A stretch of 47,157 nucleotides of DNA from CAZSXS01 sp964611385 (GTDB lineage: Bacteria; Bacillota; Clostridia; Lachnospirales; CAYPQA01), in contig CAZSXS010000017.1 of assembly GCA_964611385.1 (NCBI GenBank), forward strand, positions 1-47,157, written 5' to 3'. Below, piece after piece: positions 1 through 8,297 of this stretch (position 1 is the stretch's first letter; each line of letters begins with the position of its first letter). A model generated the notes under the pieces. The model was not told where the DNA came from, did not search any database, and saw only the letters and a program-made list of their open reading frames with translations. A program made the translations under genes and the position numbers.

Positions 1-56
1 GGAGGAGGAAAACTTTTTTCGCCGTTTGAAAAAAGTTTTCCTCCTCCTTCCCCCAC
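1..56. repeat. Palindromic hairpin element, copy A (cut by window start)
   Basis: The right arm (29-56) is complete and pairs with the visible 19 nt of the left arm (1-19) around a 9-nt loop, CGCCGTTTG (20-28). The right arm has the same 28-nt length as copies D and E and ends CCCCCAC. The inner stem (GAAAACTTTTTT type) is shared with other copies, while the outer stem (GGAGGAGG / CCTCCTCC) is particular to this copy. It lies upstream of the sigma factor gene. The left arm and any flanking module are outside the window. Confidence 0.8.
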
Positions 57-159
57 GGTTTTTGTTTTTCTTTTAAAACTTTTTCTGACTGTGCTTCGTC
101 TATAAGGTGTAAGAAATGAAACACAGGGTTTAAATACGCAGGAATGCGTGGAGGTGAAC

Positions 160-645
160 ATGGATAAGGAGTTTGAAAACTATTTGGTTAGTAATAAAGA
201 GAAGTTCTATCGGCTGGCCTATAGTTATATGCACAATAAGGAGGATGCTCTGGATGTTGTGCAGGATGCAGTCTGTAAAGGGATCAAGAGTTATAAACGC
301 CTGGAAAATCAAAATGCGCTGAAAACATGGTTTTATAGAATTATCGTCAATACTGCCTTGGACCTTTTGCGAAGTAGGAATAAGGTGATAAGCCTGGAGA
401 GTATTGAAAGTCTAAAGGAAGATGAAGGCCGATTGGACGGCTACGACGACTTTGACTTGAAGAAAGCCCTGGACGGCTTGTCGCCTAAATATAAGAGTGT
501 GGTCATCCTAAAGTACTTTGAGGATATGAAGCTGGAGGACATTGCAATCGTGTTAAACGAAAAGCTAAGTACCGTCAAAACCCGTCTCTATACCGCTTTG
601 AAACGTCTGCGGATTGAGTTGGCCGAGGAAGAGAGTGATGCGTAA
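160..645 (+). CDS. ECF-type RNA polymerase sigma factor
   Basis: Predicted sigma-70 family factor of the extracytoplasmic-function class, 161 aa, which would direct RNA polymerase to a stress regulon. Region 2 spans about residues 14-75 (YRLAYSYMHNKEDALDVVQD, then a KTWFYRIIVNTALDLLR segment) and region 4 about 105-155, ending in the helix-turn-helix LEDIAIVLNEKLSTVKTRL. The usual region 3 is absent, as in ECF factors. I place the start at ATG 160 because GGAGGTG lies 4-10 nt upstream; the frame is also open from a GTG at 148. The next gene, 47 nt downstream, encodes a membrane protein of the RsiV/DUF3298 type, so this is a sigma/anti-sigma pair resembling SigV-RsiV. The exact ECF subgroup is not determined. 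Confidence 0.93.
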   Translation: MDKEFENYLVSNKEKFYRLAYSYMHNKEDALDVVQDAVCKGIKSYKRLENQNALKTWFYRIIVNTALDLLRSRNKVISLESIESLKEDEGRLDGYDDFDLKKALDGLSPKYKSVVILKYFEDMKLEDIAIVLNEKLSTVKTRLYTALKRLRIELAEEESDA

Positions 646-692
646 CTAGGCTTACTCACTTCTAGCAATAGTAAATGAATATGGAGGTAAGT

Positions 693-1565
693 ATGAACGA
701 AAGTTTGAAATGGTTAAAGAAAGAGTACGAAAATACAGAGATTCCAAAGGACTTGGATGAAAGGATGAGAAGAGCTATGAAGAAAAGTAAGAGCGTAAGA
801 ATTTTTAGAAGAGGGGCCAGCATCGCCGCGGGCTTACTGATCGGCTTTGCCGCTGCTTTAAATACGATTCCTTCTTTTGCATTGGCGGCACAGGAGGTAC
901 CGGTGCTTGGCAATTTGGCCAAGGTGATGACCTTTGTTACCGTAGATGTGAAAAATGAGGAACAAGAGTATGAAGTGAAGGTAAGCATACCTGAGATTCA
1001 AGGTCTAGAAAACAAGGACTTGCAGAGCGGTTTGAATGAAAAATACGCCAAAGAGGCGAAAGAAATGTATGATGCCTTCATGGCAGAGATTGGACAGCTT
1101 GAAGCGGGGCAGCTTGCTCACAAGGCCTTGGACGCAGGCTATACCATCAAGGTCAACAACGGCAAGCTGCTGACCATAGAAAACTATAAGCTGGAAATCG
1201 GAGCCTCTGGGGCAGAGAGCTTGAAGTACGATACCATAGACCTGGAGCGTCAAATACTCCTGACTTTGCCCATGCTCTTTAAAGAAGGGGCAGACTACGT
1301 TGGAGTTCTGAGTGAAATTATTTTGAAACAGATGCAAGATGAAATGGCTAAGGAGGAAGGGAAGATTTACTTCATCGCCGAAGACGACATGGACCCCTTT
1401 ACACAGATCAAACCTGATCAGAATTTCTATATCAATGAGGATGGTAAGCTGGTCATTTCCTTTAACGAGTATGAGGTTGCCCCAGGCATGATGGGAACCC
1501 CTAGCTTTGTGATTCCAACGGAAGCAATCCGGGATATTTTGGTTTCAGATGTGTATGTGAAATGA
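693..1565 (+). CDS. RsiV-like anti-sigma factor, DUF3298 domain
   Basis: Predicted single-pass membrane anti-sigma factor, 290 aa, expected to hold the preceding ECF sigma factor inactive until a cell-envelope signal arrives. A charged cytoplasmic N-terminus (about residues 1-42, rich in Lys/Arg/Glu) is followed by one hydrophobic segment around 43-65 (GASIAAGLLIGFAAALNTIP) and an extracellular part. The C-terminal part (about 150-290), with FKEGADYVGVLSEIILKQM and the Asp-rich FIAEDDMDPFTQIKP stretch, fits the DUF3298 domain of RsiV. Start ATG 693 is chosen because GGAGGT lies just upstream; an in-frame ATG at 675 lacks such a site. In Bacillus, RsiV senses lysozyme and is destroyed by regulated proteolysis; whether that holds here is inference. 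Confidence 0.85.
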   Translation: MNESLKWLKKEYENTEIPKDLDERMRRAMKKSKSVRIFRRGASIAAGLLIGFAAALNTIPSFALAAQEVPVLGNLAKVMTFVTVDVKNEEQEYEVKVSIPEIQGLENKDLQSGLNEKYAKEAKEMYDAFMAEIGQLEAGQLAHKALDAGYTIKVNNGKLLTIENYKLEIGASGAESLKYDTIDLERQILLTLPMLFKEGADYVGVLSEIILKQMQDEMAKEEGKIYFIAEDDMDPFTQIKPDQNFYINEDGKLVISFNEYEVAPGMMGTPSFVIPTEAIRDILVSDVYVK

Positions 1566-1639
1566 GTGTGAAATAGTGTGTGAAATAGAAATAGAAACAG
1601 AAAAATCCCTACTGATTTCAAAAAGTAAAGAGAAAGTTG

Positions 1640-2473
1640 GTGGCACTCATTTTCAAGATCGGTGAATTTTCTAAACTGACACAAGTATCAATTCGCATGT
1701 TACGCTACTATGACGAAACAGGTCTTTTGAAGCCTGCCTGCATTGATCCATTGACAGGATATAGGTTATATTCGGTAGAGCAGCTATCTGTAGTCAATAA
1801 AATAACCTTTTTAAGAGATGCGGGCTTTAATGTATCAGAAATTGCTCTCATCATTACGAATTGGTCGAAAGATCATTTAGAAATGCAGCTACAAAACAAG
1901 AAGCATGAGATCGAAACCACGATACAAAACGAGCAAGTCAAGCTAACTAAAATCCGATATGCAATAGAGAATATGGACTATGAAATGAAAGGAATCGATG
2001 CCACCATCTCTTTGAAACACATACCAAGCTACACTGTTCTATCTTTACGCAAAATGATTCCAAATTATTTTGCCGAAAAGCAATTGTGGGAAGAATTAAC
2101 TTGCTTCGTAAAAAAGAATAAAGTTAAGCTTACAAACGAGCTTAACTTTGCTATGTATCATGACCAGGAATATAAAGAAAGCGATGTTGATGTTGAAATT
2201 TGCGCCACTGTTCAAAGCACAGGTGAAAATGCTGGTGATTTTAGATACAGACGTACAGAAGAAGTGCAAATGATGGCTTGCATGATGGTGCATGGAGCCT
2301 ATGAAAATATTGCAGGAGCCTATTTCAGCTTTGCCGAATGGCTTTCTAAGCATAGCTTGTATTCTATGACGAATGAAGCAAATAGGCAGATCTGTCATAG
2401 AGGGCCATGGAACGAGGAGCATACAGAAAATTACCTTACAGAAATCCAAATCCCTATAAAAATGAAGGCTTGA
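1640..2473 (+). CDS. MerR-family regulator with GyrI-like effector domain
   Basis: Predicted transcription activator of the BmrR/BltR type, about 277 aa. The N-terminal winged helix (FKIGEFSKLTQVSIRMLRYY, then DETGLLKP and the GYRLYSVEQL segment) is typical MerR. A coiled-coil dimer helix follows (about residues 75-115, rich in Glu/Lys/Gln), then a GyrI/SOUL-like ligand-binding domain to the end. No Cys cluster typical of metal sensors is seen, so a small organic ligand is more likely. The start is uncertain: GTG 1640 or TTG 1637, with only a weak AGAGAAAG ribosome site. No efflux pump lies next to it; the downstream neighbour is a TrmO-like gene, 59 nt away. Confidence 0.88.
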   Translation: MALIFKIGEFSKLTQVSIRMLRYYDETGLLKPACIDPLTGYRLYSVEQLSVVNKITFLRDAGFNVSEIALIITNWSKDHLEMQLQNKKHEIETTIQNEQVKLTKIRYAIENMDYEMKGIDATISLKHIPSYTVLSLRKMIPNYFAEKQLWEELTCFVKKNKVKLTNELNFAMYHDQEYKESDVDVEICATVQSTGENAGDFRYRRTEEVQMMACMMVHGAYENIAGAYFSFAEWLSKHSLYSMTNEANRQICHRGPWNEEHTENYLTEIQIPIKMKA

Positions 2474-2532
2474 CTCTCACACGATGTCAGGGTTTACAAT
2501 TATAGCATTCCAAATCGATAGGAGGCTTTTAA

Positions 2533-3009
2533 ATGGAACAATTTATTGTAAATCAAATAGGGAAGGTAAAAATTGATGGGGAAGGTATGCGCATAGAGGT
2601 TTTTTCGAAATACAAGGCAGCTTTAAAAGCATTGGATGATTTTAGCCACCTCAATGTGTTTTGGTGGTGCAATGACTTTGACAACGAGCAAGCAAGAAAC
2701 ACTCTGGAGACCGAATCGCCCTATAAGGGTTCGCCGACAGTAATGGGAATCTTTGCAACAAGGTCACCCATTCGCCCCAATCCAATTGCCTTAACCGTTG
2801 CCCAAGTCTTGCACATAGATCATGACAAAGGTATCATTCATATCGCTTATATTGATGCAAATGACAACACGCCTGTAATTGATTTAAAGCCATACACACC
2901 AAGTCTTGATAGGGTAGATAATCCTATTGTTCCCAAGTGGTGCGGCCATTGGCCAAAGAGCCTTGAACAATCAGCCGATTTCGACTGGGATAGTCAATTT
3001 AATTTTTGA
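2533..3009 (+). CDS. TrmO-like tRNA (N6-threonylcarbamoyl-A37) methyltransferase
   Basis: 158-aa protein of the UPF0066/TrmO (YaeB, TsaA) family. In Escherichia coli the family member uses SAM to methylate the N6 of t6A at position 37 of some tRNAs. The sequence shows the conserved block GIFATRSPIRPNPIALT at about residues 75-91, the core of the SAM-binding beta-barrel, and the later ILDLKPYTP-like segment (VIDLKPYTPSLD). Only the core domain is present; the C-terminal extension of the long E. coli form is missing, as in many short Firmicute homologues. The start has an AGGAGG-type site (ATAGGAGGC) upstream. An intrinsic terminator follows 40 nt after the stop. Confidence 0.88.
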   Translation: MEQFIVNQIGKVKIDGEGMRIEVFSKYKAALKALDDFSHLNVFWWCNDFDNEQARNTLETESPYKGSPTVMGIFATRSPIRPNPIALTVAQVLHIDHDKGIIHIAYIDANDNTPVIDLKPYTPSLDRVDNPIVPKWCGHWPKSLEQSADFDWDSQFNF

Positions 3010-3049
3010 TGGAGTAGTCTTACTCCTCGAAATGAGTAATCACTGTATA

Positions 3050-3090
3050 GACAAACCGCCGCCTAGAGAAATTTAGGCGGCGGTTTTGTC
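3050..3090. terminator. Intrinsic terminator between convergent genes
   Basis: A GC-rich stem (ACCGCCGCCTA / TAGGCGGCGGT) with a short AGAAATT loop is flanked by A-rich and T-rich runs, so it can act on both strands. It separates the TrmO-like gene (+) from the EFR1 ferredoxin gene (-). Confidence 0.85.
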
Positions 3091-3131
3091 GAAAAGCAGC
3101 TTCGTTTTGTTGGGAGTTGATATCAGGATCG

Positions 3132-3902
3132 CTAGAGCTTTAATACTTTTTTGGGTGTCTTCCTTTTATTTAAGGACAAGGCCAGATTGGGACAGTGATG
3201 AATACAACGATAACATTTTTCACAATTCTGAGATTGAAATAATGGGTAGCCGTTTTCATCCGTTCTAAATGCTTGTGTAGGGCAGTTCATACTACATTTA
3301 CCGCACTTGCAACATTTTTCGCTATGAAGATGGATAGGAAATGTAATAAGCTGCCCTGCTATTTTGTTCGGAAAAGTCAAAATGCTGTAAATCTTAAATC
3401 TAGGCATCTTAAGGCTGAAATGTCCACTATTGATCAATTCGATAAACGCATTTGCATCTAAAAGAATATTTGTGTCTAAGTTTTTGGGGAAAGCAAAAAA
3501 CCGCTTAATAAATGGAGCCAGCAATGTCCCATCCGTTGCTGGGCAACCCCAGAACACTTTATTTAAGACAGGTATGATATTTTTAGCGACACAGCGCTTT
3601 GCAAATATCCTTAAAGTGTTTGCCGAATATAACCCGCAAGTGGTAAAAATATAGGCTGGTTTTGCAGCTGAAAGCCGTTCTATACTGTTGATAAAGTTCA
3701 ATATTGTTTTTGTTGGGTGGGTATGGATAACAGGGAATCCAATAATCAGTCCATCATAAGAATTGAAGTCAAGTGTTTTAGGCAATTTCTCAACTGAATA
3801 TAATTCAGAATCAAATGCTTTGCTTACTATTCGATGAATTTTTTCTGCAACTTTTTTTGTGTTGCCAACACCCGAATGATACAAAACTACTGTTCTTTTC
3901 AT
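3132..3902 (-). CDS. EFR1-family flavodoxin-ferredoxin fusion
   Basis: 256-aa redox protein with an N-terminal flavodoxin-like domain and a C-terminal bacterial ferredoxin domain. The FMN phosphate loop is HSGVGNTKKVAEKI (residues 9-22). Two classic 4Fe-4S motifs are complete: C197-x2-C200-x2-C203-x3-C207-P and C227-x2-C230-x2-C233-x3-C237-P. This arrangement is the EFR1 family of clostridial electron carriers. The partner enzymes are unknown and no obvious redox enzyme is adjacent. Start ATG 3902 has AGGAG 7 nt upstream. Confidence 0.92.
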   Translation of the reverse strand: MKRTVVLYHSGVGNTKKVAEKIHRIVSKAFDSELYSVEKLPKTLDFNSYDGLIIGFPVIHTHPTKTILNFINSIERLSAAKPAYIFTTCGLYSANTLRIFAKRCVAKNIIPVLNKVFWGCPATDGTLLAPFIKRFFAFPKNLDTNILLDANAFIELINSGHFSLKMPRFKIYSILTFPNKIAGQLITFPIHLHSEKCCKCGKCSMNCPTQAFRTDENGYPLFQSQNCEKCYRCIHHCPNLALSLNKRKTPKKVLKL

Positions 3903-3930
3903 GCCAATCTCCTAATCCAATTTGCTTTTG

Positions 3931-4038
3931 TATAACAATGTCTAGCTTTTTTCAAGCCGAGCTAACTTCGTTCAAAACAATAGAATTTATCCAGGTTGAA
4001 TGATGGCGGCTTGGTAAATGTTTAAGAGACTGAGTATA
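3931..4038 (+). mobile_element. MITE-like element, copy 1 (left end degenerate)
   Basis: The right half is nearly identical to the 13,629 copy: core ACAATAGAATTTATCC, then GGTTGAATGATGG, GGCTTGGTAAATGTTTAAGA and the terminal GACTGAGTATA. The left terminal TATACTCAGTC is not recognisable, so this copy looks old or rearranged. It lies between the EFR1 start and the end of the P-loop gene. Confidence 0.75.
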
Positions 4039-4043
4039 GCAAA

Positions 4044-4520
4044 CTATTCTAACATTGTTACATAATAAAATAATTTATCATCTTTCGCCTTATGAGTATT
4101 CCAATCACCCTCTATGGCTTGTTTCATTTGTTTAGCGTCTGCAAAATTTGCCCCCCGTTTTTGACAGTGCTTTGCCAGGAGTTCATCGCTAATGTCTAAA
4201 TAAATAACAATATCACAATCTACTATGACTGTTCCAAATACAGGACTACCAGGCTTAACCTTTACATTCCTGTATACAATCTTGTCAACGGCATCCCCAA
4301 TTTCTTTAGTCCATGGTGTTTGGCTGATAAGCGCAGCTTCTTCATCAGTTATGTTTGCAAATGCGATTGAATCCATGTCAACGCAATTCGGTATTTGCTC
4401 AAGAAGAGTTGTCTTGCCACAACACATTGTTGCGAGCACATAGATTCTTTCGTTTCTATGCTTTTCAAAAATAGCTTCTAATGTGTTTATTGTTTCATTT
4501 ATCGTAAATTTACCAGACAT
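4044..4520 (-). CDS. P-loop NTPase, kinase-like, function unknown
   Basis: 158-aa protein with a non-canonical Walker A-like segment, ATMCCGKTTLLEQIP (about residues 30-44), and a Walker B-like hydrophobic strand ending in Asp (VIVDCDIVIYLDIS). Size and layout resemble small nucleoside or shikimate-kinase-like P-loop proteins. The substrate cannot be told from sequence. The canonical GxxxxGK[ST] is altered to ATMCCGKT, missing the first glycine. It is co-oriented with the NUDIX and methyltransferase genes to its right, and GGGGG lies upstream of ATG 4520. Confidence 0.65.
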   Translation of the reverse strand: MSGKFTINETINTLEAIFEKHRNERIYVLATMCCGKTTLLEQIPNCVDMDSIAFANITDEEAALISQTPWTKEIGDAVDKIVYRNVKVKPGSPVFGTVIVDCDIVIYLDISDELLAKHCQKRGANFADAKQMKQAIEGDWNTHKAKDDKLFYYVTMLE

Positions 4521-4558
4521 AATACTAACCCCCGGAATTGGATAAAATTACGTTTTCC

Positions 4559-5038
4559 TTAGTCTATGCTTACCTCCACTGTATTTGCATCCTCTTCAAA
4601 CCTCTCGCTGTAAAGACAATCATTTTTTATTGCTTCTAATACGACCTTGCGGCATTCTATAACATCTTCTGGAAGATTATCAATTTCAAACCAATCTAAT
4701 TCTGAACATTTATCTGGCTCCATTATGCTAGGGATACCATTGTATTGTCGTACAACAAAATAAATATCATAATAAACCCGATTGGAATGGCGATGACACA
4801 AATGTGCAAATGTAAGATTCTCTATTTGGACATCAATCCCTAACTCTTCTTTACATTCCCGAATAACGGCATGTTTAGCCGTTTCACCCTCATCAACATG
4901 CCCGCCTCCTGCTATGTCTAACTTGCCATCTTGATATCCGGTATTTTTTCTTCGAGATAGCAATATTTTTGTTACATCATCTACTGTTTTCGTGATAATA
5001 GGAAAAATTGCAGAAAATGTTCTAAAATGATCGCTCAT
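4559..5038 (-). CDS. NUDIX hydrolase
   Basis: 159-aa NUDIX-family pyrophosphohydrolase, expected to cleave a nucleoside diphosphate linked to another group, with Mg or Mn bound by the Nudix box. The box is complete at residues 46-68: G46-x5-E52-x7-R60-E61-x2-E64-E65-x-G67-I. Start ATG 5038 (MSDHFRTF) is chosen over an in-frame ATG 33 nt earlier because GGAGGG sits 6 nt before it. The substrate is unknown. It lies in a leftward run of small enzymes, 38 nt upstream of the P-loop gene, and they may be co-transcribed. Confidence 0.9.
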   Translation of the reverse strand: MSDHFRTFSAIFPIITKTVDDVTKILLSRRKNTGYQDGKLDIAGGGHVDEGETAKHAVIRECKEELGIDVQIENLTFAHLCHRHSNRVYYDIYFVVRQYNGIPSIMEPDKCSELDWFEIDNLPEDVIECRKVVLEAIKNDCLYSERFEEDANTVEVSID

Positions 5039-5110
5039 ATATAACCCTCCATCTTTTTCAAATTCATTCAATACAAATAATCTTCATTGATGATAAATTA
5101 GGATAATCCG

Positions 5111-5878
5111 CTATCGTTTTCTTGCCTTGAAACAAACCGAAAGAGGGAGCATTTTTGCTTTTTTAGTTTTGTTGTCATCAGTGACTGACTCCATTGTTTC
5201 TTTATCCGTCTGTTCAATCATTTGTTCGACAATAAATCCGGCCTCTGCTAAAGCGTTAACATAAGTCGATATTTTTCGATTGCATAAGATGATTTCACTT
5301 CCGTCAATAGGCATAGTGAAATACGATTCATCAAAATAGCTTCTATTTAAAATCAACTTATCATTTTCAATAACAACTTTGCGTTCGTTTAAAGACCAAG
5401 CCACACAGTAATTTAATGTATGGTGCCAGCTAAAGATAAAGACACCGTCTTTTTTTAGGTAAGAGGCTATCTTTCTGAATGTACCCTTAAGGTCTGTAGT
5501 CCAACCGATACCGTAGATGGAATAAACGAAATCAAAGTAATTCGTTGGAATCTCCAAATCTGCTTCCATTGGTGAACAAATTAGTTTTGCCGTATACCCA
5601 TGTTCTTTCAAATAGGCAGCAGCATTTTCCAACTGCTTATGCGAAATATCAACGCCCCACAGTTCGGAAGCGTTTCTATCCGCATGATATTTTAAGGAAT
5701 GACCGCTACCGCAACAAATCTCCAACAGTTTTTTTCCACTAACATCACCAAACAAGTGCAGCTCATCTTCTGTTACAAAGTTCACACCATATGTCGGAAG
5801 AGCCGTAGTCCCAAACCAAGCATCTGCATTTGTGTCCCAATAGGTTTTGTTGGTTTTTAAAATAGTTTGATTTTCCAT
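5111..5878 (-). CDS. Class I SAM-dependent methyltransferase
   Basis: 255-aa methyltransferase with a Rossmann-type core. Motif I is LLEICCGSGHSLKY near residue 51, and the acidic end of strand beta-2 is ELWGVDISHKQLENA. Motif IV is DFVYSIYGIGWTTD. The overall form fits the Methyltransf_11/25 group of small-molecule methyltransferases. The substrate is unknown. GGAGG lies 10 nt before ATG 5878. It is the first gene of a leftward group with the NUDIX and P-loop genes. Confidence 0.88.
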   Translation of the reverse strand: MENQTILKTNKTYWDTNADAWFGTTALPTYGVNFVTEDELHLFGDVSGKKLLEICCGSGHSLKYHADRNASELWGVDISHKQLENAAAYLKEHGYTAKLICSPMEADLEIPTNYFDFVYSIYGIGWTTDLKGTFRKIASYLKKDGVFIFSWHHTLNYCVAWSLNERKVVIENDKLILNRSYFDESYFTMPIDGSEIILCNRKISTYVNALAEAGFIVEQMIEQTDKETMESVTDDNKTKKAKMLPLSVCFKARKR

Positions 5879-6057
5879 GTAATGCGTACCTCCTGCCTAC
5901 TATAAAGATCGTAATCCTTATAAATTCTTTAGCCTACAGAATTATCATTTCAATTGGAAGAGTACTATAAATTGAATAAAATCACAATAGCCTTTTGCAA
6001 GAAATTAGTCGTAACTTGACAGCATCCCAAGGCAGGGCTACAGATATTTTCGTCAAA

Positions 6058-6095
6058 AACAGGGCTGCCAAGCATGTTTGCATTGCAGCCCTGTT
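6058..6095 (-). terminator. Intrinsic terminator of the serine hydrolase gene
   Basis: Read on the minus strand, AACAGGGCTGC and GCAGCCCTGTT form an 11-bp stem followed by TTTTTG, 15 nt after the serine hydrolase stop codon. The remaining gap to the methyltransferase start (5879-6057) contains a second partial AGGCAGGGCT sequence but nothing else I can name. Confidence 0.85.
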
Positions 6096-6110
6096 AAACT
6101 GTAGCTTTCT

Positions 6111-7985
6111 TTATATCCAAAACATCCAAAGCTGCCAGTAGAATAGATTCAATGTCACAAGTAGCCCCATAACACCACTAGTAACCACACCTATCTTTTG
6201 CTTTTTTGACAGATCAAGTGATTTCCATTTCGTTACAAGAATGATAGCATAAACGACAGGAACAAGACCAAGAAGAATAAAGAATATCCCGTTTATCGTA
6301 ATAGGAGTAGATGTAGACGAGAATGACCCTGTATTTATTAAGTAAATAAATAGGTTCACCATTGTAAGTAAAGTTGAGCCGCATAAGGTCATCCTCCAAG
6401 CCCTCAACGGACTTTTTTTCTTTCTGATTCGTTGAATTACAGCAATTATCATATAAACAAAGCTGTAAAGAGCAGCGGCGATAAGCAAAACAAATAAAAG
6501 TATGTCAATAGCGTACTCAGTAAAACTCGTGCGAACCAAATCAAGAGCGCTAGCATTAATTGCTTTCACCTCTCCGTCAACGTCATAATCAGCGTACCAT
6601 AGCATACTACTGCTGCCAGATGAAACCAAAAACACCCCGGGGCCTACCTGTTCAAAGCTCATGGATGCGCCTGAATTATTGATCGAAGTTGAACCATCCT
6701 TATTTTTAGAAACGGTCCAGTAGTTACTAATTTTCAGAATTTTTTGGATTCCTGTTTCATAGTTGCGCGAGGATTTGTAAATTCCTACCACAGGGGCGGA
6801 GTCTGGCAACGACTCATCATGTTTTATCTCAACCCTGCCAAATATTTTCTCCATTAGACCACTATTGTAAACTTTCTCTTGTTGTTGGTTTGTCATGACA
6901 ACAACTCCAAAACCTCTTTCTAAATCAAGAATAAGATTGGATGAACAGCCATCAGTTTTACCTGCATGACCTGTTCCATTTCCCATTAAAGATGGTGTGG
7001 TGTACATTCCATGTAGGATTCTTGGTGTACCATCGGGATAATAACTTGTAGGTGTATGAAATTCCTCCAGTGTTTCCGGTTTGTTGAATAGCACTGTGCC
7101 ACTATTGCTGTCAGAAAACAATGCTTGACCAAACGTTAAAAAATCCGAGATTGTACCTATTGCACCGCCGGCAGGATAGCACCCCATGTAATAGTCTGCT
7201 TTTCCTATAGGCTTGTTGTCAACAGAGTAAGAATTTAGTTTTTGGCGCTGACTTTGTACCCATGAATTATCCGTCCTATCAGGCTTTATGGAGGTATGCT
7301 TCATACCGAGAGGTACAAAAATATTTTTGTTGACGTATTCATAAAACGGTTCATCCGAAATACACTCAACAATATATCCGGCGAGTGCTGCGCCGAAATT
7401 GCTGTAAGCCGTAACTTCTCCGGGTCTGTAAATCTGTGCCGGTTCTAATACCTTAAGAGAGTCTTCAAGTGTTCTTAGTTTGTCAGGGCTGTCCACAAAC
7501 AGCTCTGTTAATGATTCCTGCCATCCACCTGTGTGATTCATCAGATGTGTTAGCGTGATTTTATCATCATACTTCAATTTGGTGAGAAATTCTTTGGGTA
7601 GATATGTGCGGATATCTTCATTTAAATCAAGTTTGCCCTCTTCCACCAATTGCATAATACTTACCCAAACAAACAGCTTTGTGGACGAACCCCATTCAAA
7701 CACCGTGTCTGCATTGTTCGGCGCATTTTCCTCAATATTTGCATAGCCGTAGGATTTTTCAAAGAGGACGCTGTCCTTGGTGAAAACCCCGATGGATACA
7801 GCCGCCGTGGTATCCTTGTGTTTTTCAACATAAGCTTCAATTGTTTGCTCTAGCTGCTCCGCGGATAAGCCTGACGGCAGATCAGCAGCAATGATCTTTA
7901 CAATACTTGAGCTTAGCACAAGTATTGTTAAAATCATTACTGTTCTTATATTTTTTATAAGCTTCATATATTTTACAAGTTTCAT
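6111..7985 (-). CDS. Class-C beta-lactamase-like serine hydrolase with membrane tail
   Basis: 624-aa protein of the serine beta-lactamase/penicillin-binding-protein (peptidase S12) family. An N-terminal hydrophobic segment acts as signal or anchor (MILTILVLSSSIVKIIAA). The catalytic S100-x2-K103 is in WGSSTK, the second motif is YSN in TAYSNFGAAL, and the KTG equivalent is HAGKTDG. After the domain, about residues 480-624 contain several membrane helices (YAIDILLFVLLIAAALY and others), as in clostridial homologues near two-component systems. The start is the ATG at 7985, with GGAGG 7 nt upstream; the longer open frame to 8219 runs through two repeat elements and has no ribosome site. Likely role: envelope peptide or ester hydrolase. 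True beta-lactamase activity is uncertain. Confidence 0.9.
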   Translation of the reverse strand: MKLVKYMKLIKNIRTVMILTILVLSSSIVKIIAADLPSGLSAEQLEQTIEAYVEKHKDTTAAVSIGVFTKDSVLFEKSYGYANIEENAPNNADTVFEWGSSTKLFVWVSIMQLVEEGKLDLNEDIRTYLPKEFLTKLKYDDKITLTHLMNHTGGWQESLTELFVDSPDKLRTLEDSLKVLEPAQIYRPGEVTAYSNFGAALAGYIVECISDEPFYEYVNKNIFVPLGMKHTSIKPDRTDNSWVQSQRQKLNSYSVDNKPIGKADYYMGCYPAGGAIGTISDFLTFGQALFSDSNSGTVLFNKPETLEEFHTPTSYYPDGTPRILHGMYTTPSLMGNGTGHAGKTDGCSSNLILDLERGFGVVVMTNQQQEKVYNSGLMEKIFGRVEIKHDESLPDSAPVVGIYKSSRNYETGIQKILKISNYWTVSKNKDGSTSINNSGASMSFEQVGPGVFLVSSGSSSMLWYADYDVDGEVKAINASALDLVRTSFTEYAIDILLFVLLIAAALYSFVYMIIAVIQRIRKKKSPLRAWRMTLCGSTLLTMVNLFIYLINTGSFSSTSTPITINGIFFILLGLVPVVYAIILVTKWKSLDLSKKQKIGVVTSGVMGLLVTLNLFYWQLWMFWI

Positions 7986-8077
7986 TCTGATTCCTCCAAC
8001 ATAGAAATTAAGGGGGCGAATCGCTATAGAAAAAGGCTGCCCCGCTCCTACTCCTAGGAACTTTTCGCTAAAGGGCT

Positions 8078-8141
8078 GTGGGGGAGGGGGGCAGAAAACT
8101 TTTTTCGGTGTTTGAAAAAGTTTCCTGCCTCCCTCCCCCAC
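8078..8141. repeat. Palindromic hairpin element, copy B (imperfect)
   Basis: The left arm (8078-8105) and right arm (8115-8141) enclose a 9-nt loop, CGGTGTTTG. The stem has one missing A and two mismatches, so it has decayed compared with copies D and E. The outer stem is GGGAGGGGGGCAG / CTGCCTCCCTCCC and the inner part is the shared AAAACTTTTTT. It does not carry the CCGGCTTTTT flanking module found beside copies C, D and E. Confidence 0.75.
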
Positions 8142-8146
8142 AGTTT

Positions 8147-8250
8147 TATATATTCGGCAGTAGAGTTTCCAAATTGTCCGGAGCGAATGGAAACTTGCAG
8201 AGGCAAGTTTCCTGTTCATGAGCGAACGAAGAATTTGAGAAACTCTTTGC
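8147..8250. repeat. 104-bp element with perfect 13-bp terminal inverted repeats
   Basis: TATATATTCGGCA at 8147-8159 is the exact inverse of TGCCGAATATATA at 8238-8250. Inside are a second, imperfect pair (AGAGTTTCCAAATT / AATTTGAGAAACTCT) and a central perfect hairpin, GGAAACTTGC-AGAG-GCAAGTTTCC. The whole can fold as one long structure. It abuts hairpin copy B, and the two fill the 312-bp gap between the YbjQ gene and the serine hydrolase. No second copy is in the window, so it may be a small non-autonomous element or a structured leader RNA. Confidence 0.65.
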
Positions 8251-8297
8251 CGAATATATAGAAAGCCCCTTTTATAACAAAAATCATAAATTGTCCG

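Noticed and set aside
117..140. ECF-type autoregulatory promoter (TGAAAC at 117)
   Set aside because: The TGAAAC box is present, but no convincing CGTC-type -10 box follows at the right spacing, so it was not listed.
6214..6399. 61-residue frame inside the serine hydrolase
   Set aside because: It is an out-of-frame shadow of the C-terminal membrane segments.
7986..8219. 78-residue N-terminal extension of the serine hydrolase frame
   Set aside because: It reads through hairpin copy B and part of the 104-bp inverted-repeat element, has no ribosome site, and the ATG at 7985 has a strong GGAGG and begins a proper signal segment.
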